Positions 1-7,781 of a stretch of DNA of 64,000 nucleotides are shown here, one piece after another. The notes under the pieces were generated by a model. That model was not told the origin of the DNA, made no database searches, and saw only the letters and a program-made list of their open reading frames with translations. Position 1 is the first letter of the stretch; every line of letters starts with the position of its first letter. The position numbers and the translations under genes were made by a program. The stretch spans positions 168,567 to 232,566 of the forward strand of contig NZ_LCYG01000016.1 of assembly GCF_001017175.1 (NCBI RefSeq), read 5' to 3'. This DNA is from Microvirga vignae. GTDB lineage: Bacteria > Pseudomonadota > Alphaproteobacteria > Rhizobiales > Beijerinckiaceae.

Positions 1-822
1 AACGCCTCCCTGGATCCCGAGACGCGGACTTTGTTCGAAACGGTTGCCGAGCTGACGGCAACGGCTCTGGAGCGGGCTCGTCTCGGCCAAGAGATCTCCG
101 CGGCACGGACAGCCGCCGAGGCTGAGCGGGTCCGCAACACTCTGCTGGCATCGATCAGTCACGACTTCCGTACGCCTCTGGCGTCCATCCTGGGGGCGGC
201 AACCAGCTTGATCGAATATGGCGCCCGACTGCCGGAGCAGGCCCGTCGTGATTTGCTGGTCCAGGTGAAGGATGAGGCCGAGCACCTCGATGGCATGGTC
301 CGCAATCTTCTCGCGATGACTCGCGTGGAAGCAGGGGCGCTCGAGCTCAACCGGGACTGGGTGGATCTTCAGGAGCTGTCCGACAGAGCTGTGGTCGTGG
401 CCAAGCGGCGGGGCGCCTTACAGGCCTTCGATGTCCGCGTCGAGAAGGGGCTTCCGTTCGTCTTTGCCGATCCCATTCTGTTGGATCAGGTTCTGGCCAA
501 CGTGGTCGGCAATGCCATCCAGCATGCCGGCTCTGCCGACCGGATCATCCTTGAGGCCAAGCGCGAAGACCATGAGGTCGTCCTTTCCGTAACCGATAGC
601 GGACCTGGAATTGCATCAGAGGTTTTGCCACGTATCTTTGAAAAGTTCGCGCGGGCGTCGCGGTCAAGCGGCGATGCCGGAGAGGGAACAGGGCTCGGCC
701 TGGCGATCGTCAAAGGAATCGTCGAGGCTCATCAGGGCACTGTCGCGGCCTCCAGCCCTGTTGCAGATGGCCATGGGAGCCGAATAGAAATCAGGCTACC
801 GCTTCCGAAGGAAGACACATGA
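1..822 (+). CDS. kdpD: Sensor histidine kinase KdpD, C-terminal part (cut by window start)
   Basis: This is the kinase end of the K+-limitation/turgor sensor KdpD, an inner-membrane protein that phosphorylates KdpE. The frame is open from base 1, so the N-terminal Usp-like, membrane and most GAF regions lie outside. Visible parts are the end of the GAF segment, a coiled linker, the H-box (SISHDFRTPLASI, phospho-acceptor His), the N-box (VVGNAIQHA) and the G-boxes (DSGPGI, GTGLGLAIVKG). Its stop overlaps the start of the next gene as ATGA, so kinase and regulator are translationally coupled. Assignment as KdpD rather than another HisKA kinase rests on the sequence and the KdpE partner. It reads intact within the window. 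Confidence 0.9.
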   Translation, partial: NASLDPETRTLFETVAELTATALERARLGQEISAARTAAEAERVRNTLLASISHDFRTPLASILGAATSLIEYGARLPEQARRDLLVQVKDEAEHLDGMVRNLLAMTRVEAGALELNRDWVDLQELSDRAVVVAKRRGALQAFDVRVEKGLPFVFADPILLDQVLANVVGNAIQHAGSADRIILEAKREDHEVVLSVTDSGPGIASEVLPRIFEKFARASRSSGDAGEGTGLGLAIVKGIVEAHQGTVAASSPVADGHGSRIEIRLPLPKEDT

Positions 823-1511
823 CCCATCCAGCTCGCGTCCTTGTCATCGACGATGAGCCGGCCATCCACCGGTTTCTCACGCCAGCCTTGCTGGCCAACG
901 ATTATGCAGTGCTCAAAGCCGAGAAGGGCAGCGATGCTCTCCGGCAGATTGCGGCAGATGCACCCGACATCGTCGTTCTCGATCTTGGCCTCCCGGACAT
1001 GGACGGCAAGGATCTCATCACACGGGTGCGTGAATGGTCCGACGTGCCGATCATCGTTCTCTCTGCACGGGATCGGGAGGCTGAGAAGATTGCCGCTCTC
1101 GATTGCGGCGCGGACGATTTCGTCAACAAGCCATTCGGCGTCGGCGAGCTGATGGCCCGCCTGCGCACCGCATTGCGCCATCGTATGCAGCGTCGGGGCG
1201 AGACGCCGGTCGTGAGCGTCGGGGGCCTGGAAATCGATGTCCCGCGCCGGCGAGTGACCTGGCAGAGAAGCGAGGTGAGCCTCAGCCCGAAAGAGTTCGA
1301 TCTTCTCGCGTTCCTGGCGCGCCATGCGGGCAAGGTCGTGACCCACCGTCAGATCCTGACTGCCGTCTGGGGACCGGCCCATGAGCATGACACTCAATAT
1401 CTGCGCGTTTATGTCGGCCAGCTCAGGCAGAAGATCGAGCCGAACCCGTCAGATCCCTGCTTTATCCTAACGGAACCCGGCATCGGCTACCGCCTTCTCG
1501 ACATGACCTGA
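819..1511 (+). CDS. kdpE: Two-component response regulator KdpE
   Basis: OmpR/PhoB-type cytoplasmic transcription factor of 230 residues. The receiver domain (about 1-120) has the acidic pocket (VIDDEP), the phospho-acceptor Asp in VVLDLGLPDMDG and the conserved Lys in NKPFG. The winged-helix DNA-binding domain (about 130-227) ends in the typical GIGYRL. In known systems KdpE activates kdpFABC, the high-affinity K+ ATPase, when phosphorylated by KdpD. Here kdpFABC would lie upstream of the window, while downstream is kup, a second K+ uptake system, preceded by a TTTATA-N5-TTTATA tandem that resembles the E. coli KdpE site. Start chosen at the ATG overlapping the kdpD stop. Confidence 0.93.
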   Translation: MTHPARVLVIDDEPAIHRFLTPALLANDYAVLKAEKGSDALRQIAADAPDIVVLDLGLPDMDGKDLITRVREWSDVPIIVLSARDREAEKIAALDCGADDFVNKPFGVGELMARLRTALRHRMQRRGETPVVSVGGLEIDVPRRRVTWQRSEVSLSPKEFDLLAFLARHAGKVVTHRQILTAVWGPAHEHDTQYLRVYVGQLRQKIEPNPSDPCFILTEPGIGYRLLDMT

Positions 1512-1531
1512 GTGGCGACAGGTCTGCCGTC

Positions 1532-1548
1532 TTTATATCGTCTTTATA
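1532..1548 (+). promoter_or_regulatory. Candidate KdpE operator (TTTATA-N5-TTTATA)
   Basis: Two copies of TTTATA (1532-1537 and 1543-1548) are separated by 5 bases, about one helical turn apart. They sit 21 bases after the kdpE stop and before the unknown gene/kup pair. The E. coli KdpE site is described as a similar AT-rich direct repeat. In this GC-rich background an 11-base-period tandem is conspicuous. Binding by KdpE is inferred. Confidence 0.5.
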
Positions 1549-1568
1549 CTGGGCCTCTCACTTCCATA

Positions 1569-1584
1569 TCGCATTTTTATGCGA
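1569..1584. other. Perfect hairpin TCGCAT-TTTT-ATGCGA
   Basis: A 6-base perfect inverted repeat with a TTTT loop lies between the TTTATA tandem and the next gene. No T-run follows the stem, so it is a poor intrinsic terminator. It could be a weak end for kdpDE, a protein site, or a 5'-UTR hairpin of the downstream operon. Confidence 0.35.
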
Positions 1585-1682
1585 GCCGGATCATGTCTCT
1601 GCCCAACGGGTCAGGGCTGGTCAGTCGCGTCCGCAGGAACGGATGAACCGGCACCCATCCTGATCCACTTGGGACAGCCGGA

Positions 1683-2138
1683 ATGTGGCTTCAGCGAAAT
1701 CAGGTACGGGATCTCCGCGCTCTCTTGCTGCGGATCGAGGCGGCGTCCGAACCGACGAGCCGGATTGTGGACGAGATTCTTCATCGTGCCTGCCCTCGAC
1801 TGAAGGGTGCGCCTCAGCCTCACAGCCTCGTGCAGCGTCTGATCGAAGTGGAGGCCTGGGTCGACCTGGGCTTCTGGCTGATCGGATGGGAGCTGCCGGA
1901 TTGGATGATCCATCGGCTTTCATGCGATGACAGACGTTGGAACTGCGCGATTTGTGTGCGCGGTCTGGCGATTAACTGGGTCGAGGATATGGCTGAATTT
2001 CAGCACGACAATCCGGCTCTGGCGATTTTCGGCGCTCTCGTCCAAGCCCAGATCCAAAAGATGCAGGGACATGCTCCTAGCAACGTCACCCCGTTCAGAC
2101 GGATGGAAGGCGACGGAATAAGTCTTCTGAAAAGGTAG
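1683..2138 (+). CDS. Hypothetical Trp-rich protein upstream of kup
   Basis: I do not recognise a named family. The 151-residue product has no signal peptide or clear membrane helix. It has a Trp/Leu-rich centre (VDLGFWLIGWELPDWM, about 61-76), a CAIC pair near residue 90, then NWVEDMAEFQHDNPALA. The composition and amphipathic pattern look like a real soluble protein, and the frame ends 8 bases before the kup start, which implies co-transcription with kup. The start ATG at 1683 follows only a weak GGA-rich site and could be later. A role in K+ uptake or its control is a guess from position. Confidence 0.55.
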   Translation: MWLQRNQVRDLRALLLRIEAASEPTSRIVDEILHRACPRLKGAPQPHSLVQRLIEVEAWVDLGFWLIGWELPDWMIHRLSCDDRRWNCAICVRGLAINWVEDMAEFQHDNPALAIFGALVQAQIQKMQGHAPSNVTPFRRMEGDGISLLKR

Positions 2139-2146
2139 AGAGATAG

Positions 2147-4063
2147 ATGACCGTAGCGGCTTCCAGCGAGCCCCGTTCCACGGAACCGGCAGTTCAGACC
2201 CGACCTCATGGTTCCAGCTTTTGGATGCTGACCCTCGGGACGCTCGGCGTCGTCTATGGCGACATCGGCACGAGCCCTCTCTACGCGCTCAAGGAGTCGC
2301 TCTCCGCTGCTGCTGCGGGTGGAATCGTCACGCGCGAGATGGTGTTCGGCATCGTGTCTCTCATCTTATGGGCGCTGATCTTCATCGTCACAATCAAATA
2401 CGTGCTGTTCATCCTGCGCGCCGACAACAATGGCGAAGGCGGTACGCTCACGCTCATGGCGTTGGCTCAGAAGGCCATGGGGCACAATGTGCTCCTGATC
2501 ACCTTGCTGGGCATGGGTGGCGCCGCCTTGTTCTACGGCGATGCCATCATCACGCCGGCGATCTCCGTGCTCTCCGCCGTTGAAGGCCTCACGGTCGCGA
2601 GCCCAGCCTTCAAGCATTACATCCTGCCGCTCAGCCTGGCGATCATGGTCGGCCTGTTCGCAGTGCAGAGCCATGGCACGGCCCGCGTTGCGGCCTGGTT
2701 CGGACCGATCACGGCGGTCTGGTTCATTCTCATGGCTCTGGGCGGGCTTATTCATATCACAGACGATCCGAGCATTCTCGCCGCGATCAGCCCGACCCAT
2801 GGCATAGCGTTTCTGACCACCCACGGTACGGCAGGCCTGTTCGCTCTCGGTGCGGTCTTTCTCGCCGTAACCGGCGCTGAAGCGCTCTATGCCGATATGG
2901 GCCATTTCGGGCGGCGGCCGATCCAGACGGCGTGGATGGGGCTCGTTCTGCCATGCCTCGCCTTGAACTATGTCGGCCAGGGCGCGCTGCTTCTCGATGA
3001 TCCGACCAAGATCGAGAACCCCTTCTTCCTGCTTTATCCCGAATGGGCGCTGCTCCCGATGATCGGCATGGCAACGATTGCCACCATCATCGCGAGCCAG
3101 GCGGTCATCACGGGTGCCTTCTCCATTACGCAACAGGCGATCCAGCTCGGACTTTTGCCGCGCATGGAGATCCGCTGGACATCCGAGACCGAGAAGGGGC
3201 AGATCTACGTGGCCAAGGTGAACTACCTGCTGCTGCTCGCAGTGGTCTTCCTGGTAATCACCTTCAAGAGTTCCAGCGCCTTGGCGCACGCTTACGGCAT
3301 TGCCGTCACGGGCACGATGGTGGTGACTGCCATCATGGCTTTCTTCGTGGTCCGGCGATTCTGGAAATGGCCGCTTTGGCTTGCCGTCGTCGTCACCGCG
3401 CCGTTTCTGCTGGTCGATACGATCTTCTTGGCGGCCAATGCGCTCAAGATCCCAGAAGGCGGCTGGATGCCTCTGTTCGTGGGCGGGCTGCTCGTCATGC
3501 TCATGATGACGTGGCGTGGCGGCGCCCGCATTCTGTCCGAGAAAACCCGGAAAGCCGATGTTCCTCTGCTTGAACTCATCGGCATGCTGCAAAAAAGCCA
3601 ACCCTATCAGGTCAAGGGAACCGCTGTGTTCATGACGAGCGATCCGGAAACAGCGCCTGCTGCACTTCTGCACAATCTCAAGCACAACAAGGTGCTGCAT
3701 GAGCAGAACGTGATCCTGACGGTCAGGACCGAAGATGCGCCACGCATTTCCGACGAGGAGCGTGTGCGAATCGCACACCTCGGCGGCTCGTTCTGGCGCG
3801 CGAGCATGACCTTTGGCTACATGGAGTCGCCAAACATTCCGCGAGGCCTAGCCTTGCTTCGGAAACAGGGGTTCAAGTTTGACATTATGACAACATCGTT
3901 CTTTGTCTCGCGCCGCTCGATCCGGCCTTCGGTCCATGGCGGCATGCCCTACTGGCAGGACAAACTGTTCATCAGCCTTGCCAAGTCGGCGAGCGACGCC
4001 ACCGACTTCTTCCAGATTCCAACAGGGCGCGTGGTGGAAGTTGGAACGCAGGTCTCTGTCTGA
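2147..4063 (+). CDS. kup: Low-affinity K+ uptake protein Kup (Trk/KUP family)
   Basis: Inner-membrane K+/H+ symporter of 638 residues, a normal length for the KUP/HAK/KT family. The N-terminal signature [10 protein letters not shown] is intact in the first membrane segment, about 12 hydrophobic helices cover roughly residues 25-455, and a hydrophilic cytoplasmic domain of about 180 residues follows. [18 protein letters not shown] is the family's conserved second motif. The gene lies 8 bases after the unknown protein and downstream of kdpDE, an arrangement that suggests constitutive (Kup) and inducible (Kdp) K+ uptake are linked, perhaps through the TTTATA tandem. The ATG at 2147 follows GGTAGAGAG, a usable ribosome site. 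Confidence 0.95.
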   Translation: MTVAASSEPRSTEPAVQTRPHGSSFWMLTLGTLGVVYGDIGTSPLYALKESLSAAAAGGIVTREMVFGIVSLILWALIFIVTIKYVLFILRADNNGEGGTLTLMALAQKAMGHNVLLITLLGMGGAALFYGDAIITPAISVLSAVEGLTVASPAFKHYILPLSLAIMVGLFAVQSHGTARVAAWFGPITAVWFILMALGGLIHITDDPSILAAISPTHGIAFLTTHGTAGLFALGAVFLAVTGAEALYADMGHFGRRPIQTAWMGLVLPCLALNYVGQGALLLDDPTKIENPFFLLYPEWALLPMIGMATIATIIASQAVITGAFSITQQAIQLGLLPRMEIRWTSETEKGQIYVAKVNYLLLLAVVFLVITFKSSSALAHAYGIAVTGTMVVTAIMAFFVVRRFWKWPLWLAVVVTAPFLLVDTIFLAANALKIPEGGWMPLFVGGLLVMLMMTWRGGARILSEKTRKADVPLLELIGMLQKSQPYQVKGTAVFMTSDPETAPAALLHNLKHNKVLHEQNVILTVRTEDAPRISDEERVRIAHLGGSFWRASMTFGYMESPNIPRGLALLRKQGFKFDIMTTSFFVSRRSIRPSVHGGMPYWQDKLFISLAKSASDATDFFQIPTGRVVEVGTQVSV

Positions 4064-4142
4064 ACCAAGGGCGATCTTCAGGGGCAACAGACGGGATCTT
4101 CTTTAACGGGTCTGATAGTCCGGCACGACGAGCGCAATTGCT

Positions 4143-4865
4143 CTACTGCCTCACGTAACCCGGATACCGAGCGCTGATCTCGCCCACATGGGAGAGGGTG
4201 CCGGAGAGGTGGTCGCGCAGATGCTGCTGCGCCTCGTCGGGTTTGCCGTCGGCGATGGCCTGCACGATCAACTTATGATGCCGCACGATGCCTTCTATCT
4301 TGCCGGGCGTCGGCAGGTAGAGGCGCCGAAGTCGGTCGATGTGCCCGCTGCGGCTGCGCACGAGCAGCCAGAGATCATGCATCTGGGCGGCTTCATAAAG
4401 GTGCCGGTGAAAGTCCTGATCCGCGGCCTCGAAAGCCTGCAGGTCGTTGGCCTCCATCAGGGCCTGCTGCTGTGCGACGATACCCTTGAGCCGCGCGACC
4501 AGCCTTGTGTCGGGGTTCAAGGCCAAGCTGCGGACGATCTCAAGCTCCAGGGAGCGTCGCAGGAAGTGGGCCTGCTGAGCGAGCGTGAGGTCGATGGGGC
4601 TGACCACTGTCGCATGTTGCGGAAAGACGTCCACAAGGCCTTCCTCCTCGAGCCGCATCAGGGCGTCGCGAATGGGCGTGGAGCTGACCCCGAACTGCGC
4701 GGCAAGCGTCGTCCGGGACAGGGTGGTGCCCGGCGTCAGCTCCAAGGACAGGATCGCCTCCCTCAAGCGCTCGAAAACCTGAGGAGCCGCCTGACGGCCA
4801 CGCTCCAGGCGCTCCGGGGTTTGGAGAGGAACTTGATGTTTCAATGCTGATTTTGACAGCGACAT
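4143..4865 (-). CDS. GntR-family transcriptional regulator, FCD (FadR-type) subfamily
   Basis: DNA-binding repressor or activator of 240 residues. The N-terminal winged helix (about 28-95: VFERLREAILSLELTPGT, then FGVSSTPIRDALMRLEEEGLV) is typical GntR. The C-terminal all-helical FCD ligand domain (about 105-225) carries the expected Asp/His metal-binding residues (DQDFHRHLY, later HHKLI and HLRDHL). FCD regulators usually sense carboxylic or sugar acids and control the adjacent catabolic operon. This gene is divergent from the ABC/dehydratase operon and a perfect palindrome lies between the two starts. ATG at 4865 is preferred over a TTG nine bases upstream. It probably autoregulates and represses the operon; the effector is unknown. 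Confidence 0.88.
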   Translation of the reverse strand: MSLSKSALKHQVPLQTPERLERGRQAAPQVFERLREAILSLELTPGTTLSRTTLAAQFGVSSTPIRDALMRLEEEGLVDVFPQHATVVSPIDLTLAQQAHFLRRSLELEIVRSLALNPDTRLVARLKGIVAQQQALMEANDLQAFEAADQDFHRHLYEAAQMHDLWLLVRSRSGHIDRLRRLYLPTPGKIEGIVRHHKLIVQAIADGKPDEAQQHLRDHLSGTLSHVGEISARYPGYVRQ

Positions 4866-4918
4866 TCTGAACAACCCGACTTGTCCGTTGAGTTTCTATA
4901 GCATACTTGCGAGCCGTG

Positions 4919-4934
4919 CACTAATGCATTAGTG
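4919..4934. promoter_or_regulatory. Palindromic operator CACTAATGCATTAGTG
   Basis: A perfect 16-base inverted repeat sits midway between the divergent GntR gene (start 4865) and the ABC transporter operon (start 5008). A looser outer pair, CATAC (about 4902) and GTATG (about 4934), flanks it. Position and symmetry fit the operator of the neighbouring GntR/FCD dimer. Confidence 0.6.
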
Positions 4935-5007
4935 TATGAGTTGCCGGAACGGAAGTGCCGGATCATCCCGAAGCCCCCATGAAGAGGGGCCACCCTGAGG
5001 AAATACC

Positions 5008-6027
5008 ATGAAGAAGCAGATGAGGCGCCTTGGCGCCGGTATTGCGGCTGCCGTTGGATTGCTTGCTCTCGCAGGCACCGCCCAGGCTCAGCAAAAGACC
5101 GAAATCTCCATCACCCGTCAGCCCGGCATTCTCTATTTGCCGACGCATATCATTGAAAAGCAGCAGCTGATCGAGAAGCATGCGGCAAAACTCGGGTTGC
5201 CGGAACTCAAGACCAAATGGGTAACCTTCAGCGGCGGTGGTGCGCAGACCGATGCGCTTCTGTCCGGCGGCGTCGACATGGTGAATACCGGCGTCGGCAA
5301 CCTGCTCCTCCTGTGGGATCGCACCAAAGGCGGCGTGAAGGGAATCGTGGCGACATCCGCGCAGCCGCTGGCCCTCGTGACGCACGATCCCAAGATCAAG
5401 TCGCTCAAGGATTTCGCCCCTGGCGACAAGATCGCGGTGCCGACCGTGAAGGTCTCGACCCAGGCCATTCTGCTGCAGATGGCGAGCGCAAAGGAGTTCG
5501 GTGAGGATCAGTGGTCGAAGCTCGATGCCAATACGGTGCAGCTCGGTCATCCCGATGCCGTCGTGGCCATGACGAACCCGCAGCACGAGGTCAAGAACCA
5601 CTTCGCCGCGCCGCCTTTCCAGTACATCGAGATGAAGACGGTGCCGAATGCGCGCATCATCCTGCAATCGCCCGATATCATCGGCGGGCCGCTGACCCAG
5701 GGCCAGTTCTTCACCACCACCAAGTTTGCCGAGGCCAATCCGAAAGTGATCGAGGCGGTTCGCGCCGCGTCGAAGGAGGCGCAGGATTTCATCCGCACAA
5801 ACACCAAGGAAGCCGTCGATATCTACAAGGAGATCACCGGCGACAAGACGAGCCCCGAGGATCTGCTCGCCTGGCTCAAGGAGCCAGGCATGATGGAGTG
5901 GAATCTTCAGCCGCAGGGCACGATGAAGTTCGCCGAGCACCTCCACAAGATCGGCACGCTCAAGACGAAGCCCTCGTCCTGGAAGGATTTCTACCTGCCG
6001 ATCGCGCATGATCTGAACGGCAACTGA
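5008..6027 (+). CDS. ABC transporter substrate-binding protein (NMT1/SsuA-like)
   Basis: Periplasmic solute-binding protein of 339 residues with a Sec signal peptide (MKKQMRR... cleaved after AQA, about residue 27). The mature part has the NMT1/THI5/SsuA layout: ITRQPGILYLPTHIIE near the start, then GGGAQTDALLSGGVDMVNTG, typical of binding proteins for sulfonates, nitrate, pyrimidine precursors or aromatic acids. It is the first gene of an operon with its ATPase and permease, then three catabolic enzymes. This suggests the ligand is a small organic acid degraded by those enzymes rather than taurine or nitrate. A ribosome site (CTGAGGAAATACC) precedes the ATG. Confidence 0.88.
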   Translation: MKKQMRRLGAGIAAAVGLLALAGTAQAQQKTEISITRQPGILYLPTHIIEKQQLIEKHAAKLGLPELKTKWVTFSGGGAQTDALLSGGVDMVNTGVGNLLLLWDRTKGGVKGIVATSAQPLALVTHDPKIKSLKDFAPGDKIAVPTVKVSTQAILLQMASAKEFGEDQWSKLDANTVQLGHPDAVVAMTNPQHEVKNHFAAPPFQYIEMKTVPNARIILQSPDIIGGPLTQGQFFTTTKFAEANPKVIEAVRAASKEAQDFIRTNTKEAVDIYKEITGDKTSPEDLLAWLKEPGMMEWNLQPQGTMKFAEHLHKIGTLKTKPSSWKDFYLPIAHDLNGN

Positions 6028-6092
6028 TTGAGCCCGTGCGCCCCGAGACAGCACGGGGCGCACCACCACCATTTCATTTCAGGTCTTCATTC

Positions 6093-6854
6093 ATGTCCGC
6101 TCTTCTCGATGTCAGTGGCGTGACGCTGCGCTACAAAACGCCCAGCGTTCTCGTGACGGCGACCGACAGGGTCAGCTTCCAGGTCAATCAATCGGACCGC
6201 TTCGTTCTGCTGGGACCCTCCGGCTGCGGCAAGTCCACGCTTCTCAAGGCCGTCGGCGGCTATTTGCACCCGAGTGAAGGCAAGATCCGCATCAAGGGCC
6301 GCGAGGTCACGGAGCCCGGGGCGGACCGGATGATGGTGTTTCAGGAATTCGACCAGCTTCTGCCGTGGAAGACGGTGCTGGAGAACGTGATGTTCCCGCT
6401 TCTCGTGGCGCGCAAGCTGCCGCGCAAGGAGGCGGAGGACAGGGCAAAGGCCTATATCGAGAAAGTCAATCTCACCCGCGCCATCAACTCCTATCCGCAC
6501 ACCCTCTCGGGCGGCATGAAGCAGCGCGTGGCGATTGCCCGCGGCATGGCGATGGAGCCGGACATCCTGCTGATGGACGAGCCGTTCGCGGCGCTCGACG
6601 CCCTCACCCGCCGCACCTGTCAGGATGAGCTTTTGCAATTGTGGGAAGACACGAAATTCACCGTGCTCTTCGTCACCCACTCGATTGCGGAAGCGATCAA
6701 GATCGGCAACCGCATCCTGCTTCTCTCGCCCCATCCCGGCCGCGTGAAGGCCGAGGTCAACGACGTGGACCGCGTCTCGCCGACCGATGGCAGCGCGGGC
6801 CAGCTCGAGAAACACATCCACGAACTCCTCTTCGCGGAAGAAGGCGCACATTAG
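6093..6854 (+). CDS. ABC transporter ATP-binding protein (SsuB/TauB type)
   Basis: Cytoplasmic ATPase of the importer, 253 residues. It has Walker A (GPSGCGKSTL), Q-loop (VFQEFDQLLPW), signature (LSGGMKQRVAIARG), Walker B plus catalytic Glu (ILLMDEPFAALD) and the H-loop (VTHSIAEA), all intact. It drives uptake with the binding protein upstream and the permease 2 bases downstream. The ATG at 6093 (MSALLDVSG) is chosen; an in-frame earlier start would add 19 residues unlike the family. Confidence 0.92.
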   Translation: MSALLDVSGVTLRYKTPSVLVTATDRVSFQVNQSDRFVLLGPSGCGKSTLLKAVGGYLHPSEGKIRIKGREVTEPGADRMMVFQEFDQLLPWKTVLENVMFPLLVARKLPRKEAEDRAKAYIEKVNLTRAINSYPHTLSGGMKQRVAIARGMAMEPDILLMDEPFAALDALTRRTCQDELLQLWEDTKFTVLFVTHSIAEAIKIGNRILLLSPHPGRVKAEVNDVDRVSPTDGSAGQLEKHIHELLFAEEGAH

Positions 6855-6856
6855 GG

Positions 6857-7729
6857 ATGACGCTCATGAGCAACGCACAGATCGTGATGCGCGCCGAGAC
6901 TACGCCGGCGCAGGCCTCGACGAGCGAGGTGGAGCGCAAGCTCAGCACCCTGGAGCTCGCCTGGGGCAACGGCTTCGTCCGCAAGACGGCGATCATCATT
7001 TTTCTCGGGATCGTCTGGGAAATCTACGGACGCTATCTTGACAACCCGCTTCTCTTCCCGACTCTTCTCGACACCCTGTCCACCATGGTCGACCGGGTTG
7101 CGGACGGCACGATTCCGCTGCGTGCCTGGACGTCGCTGAAGGTTCTGCTGATGGGCTACGCCTCCGGCGTTACCATCGCGTCGGTTCTGACGATCCTTGC
7201 CATCAACACGCGCATCGGCACGGACTTCCTCGAGACGATGACGGCAATGTTCAACCCGCTGCCGGCCATCGCGCTTCTGCCGCTCGCGCTGATCTGGTTC
7301 GGCCTCGGCAACGGCAGCCTCGTCTTCGTTCTCATCCACTCCGTTCTCTGGGCCGTGGCGCTCAACACCCATTCGGGCTTCCTCGGCGTGTCGCAGACCT
7401 TGCGCATGGTGGGGCGCAACTACGGACTGAAAGGTCTGTCCTACGTGTTCAAGATCTTGGTGCCGGCGGCCTTCCCGTCGATCCTCACCGGATTGAAGAT
7501 CGGCTGGGCCTTTGCCTGGCGTACCCTGATTGCAGCGGAGCTCGTCTTCGGCGTGTCATCAGGGCAGGGCGGTCTTGGCTGGTTCATCTTCGAGAACCGC
7601 AACCTGCTCGACATTCCGTCCGTCTTCGCTGGGTTGCTCACCGTCATCATCATCGGTCTTGTCGTCGAGAACCTGATCTTCAGGACGATCGAGCGCAAGA
7701 CCATCAGGAAATGGGGACTCCAGAGCTGA
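6857..7729 (+). CDS. ABC transporter permease (SsuC/TauC type)
   Basis: Inner-membrane permease of 290 residues with about six membrane segments in the BPD_transp_1 fold. The cytoplasmic EAA-like coupling loop that contacts the ATPase lies near LKGLSYVFKILVPAAFPSI. The start is ATG at 6857, two bases after the ATPase stop; an alternative ATG three codons later (MSNAQIV) is possible. Together with the two genes before it, it forms a complete single-permease importer of the nitrate/sulfonate/taurine family. The substrate is unknown but probably belongs to the enzymes that follow. Confidence 0.9.
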   Translation: MTLMSNAQIVMRAETTPAQASTSEVERKLSTLELAWGNGFVRKTAIIIFLGIVWEIYGRYLDNPLLFPTLLDTLSTMVDRVADGTIPLRAWTSLKVLLMGYASGVTIASVLTILAINTRIGTDFLETMTAMFNPLPAIALLPLALIWFGLGNGSLVFVLIHSVLWAVALNTHSGFLGVSQTLRMVGRNYGLKGLSYVFKILVPAAFPSILTGLKIGWAFAWRTLIAAELVFGVSSGQGGLGWFIFENRNLLDIPSVFAGLLTVIIIGLVVENLIFRTIERKTIRKWGLQS

Positions 7730-7781
7730 GCTATCGCTCGGCTCCGTCACCCCTCGCGATCTATTGAACAGGTATCCATCC

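Noticed and set aside
2366..3778. Open frame of 470 codons antisense to kup
   Set aside because: It is a GC-bias shadow of the kup frame; its His/Arg/Glu-rich product has no motif and no ribosome site, while kup is clear.
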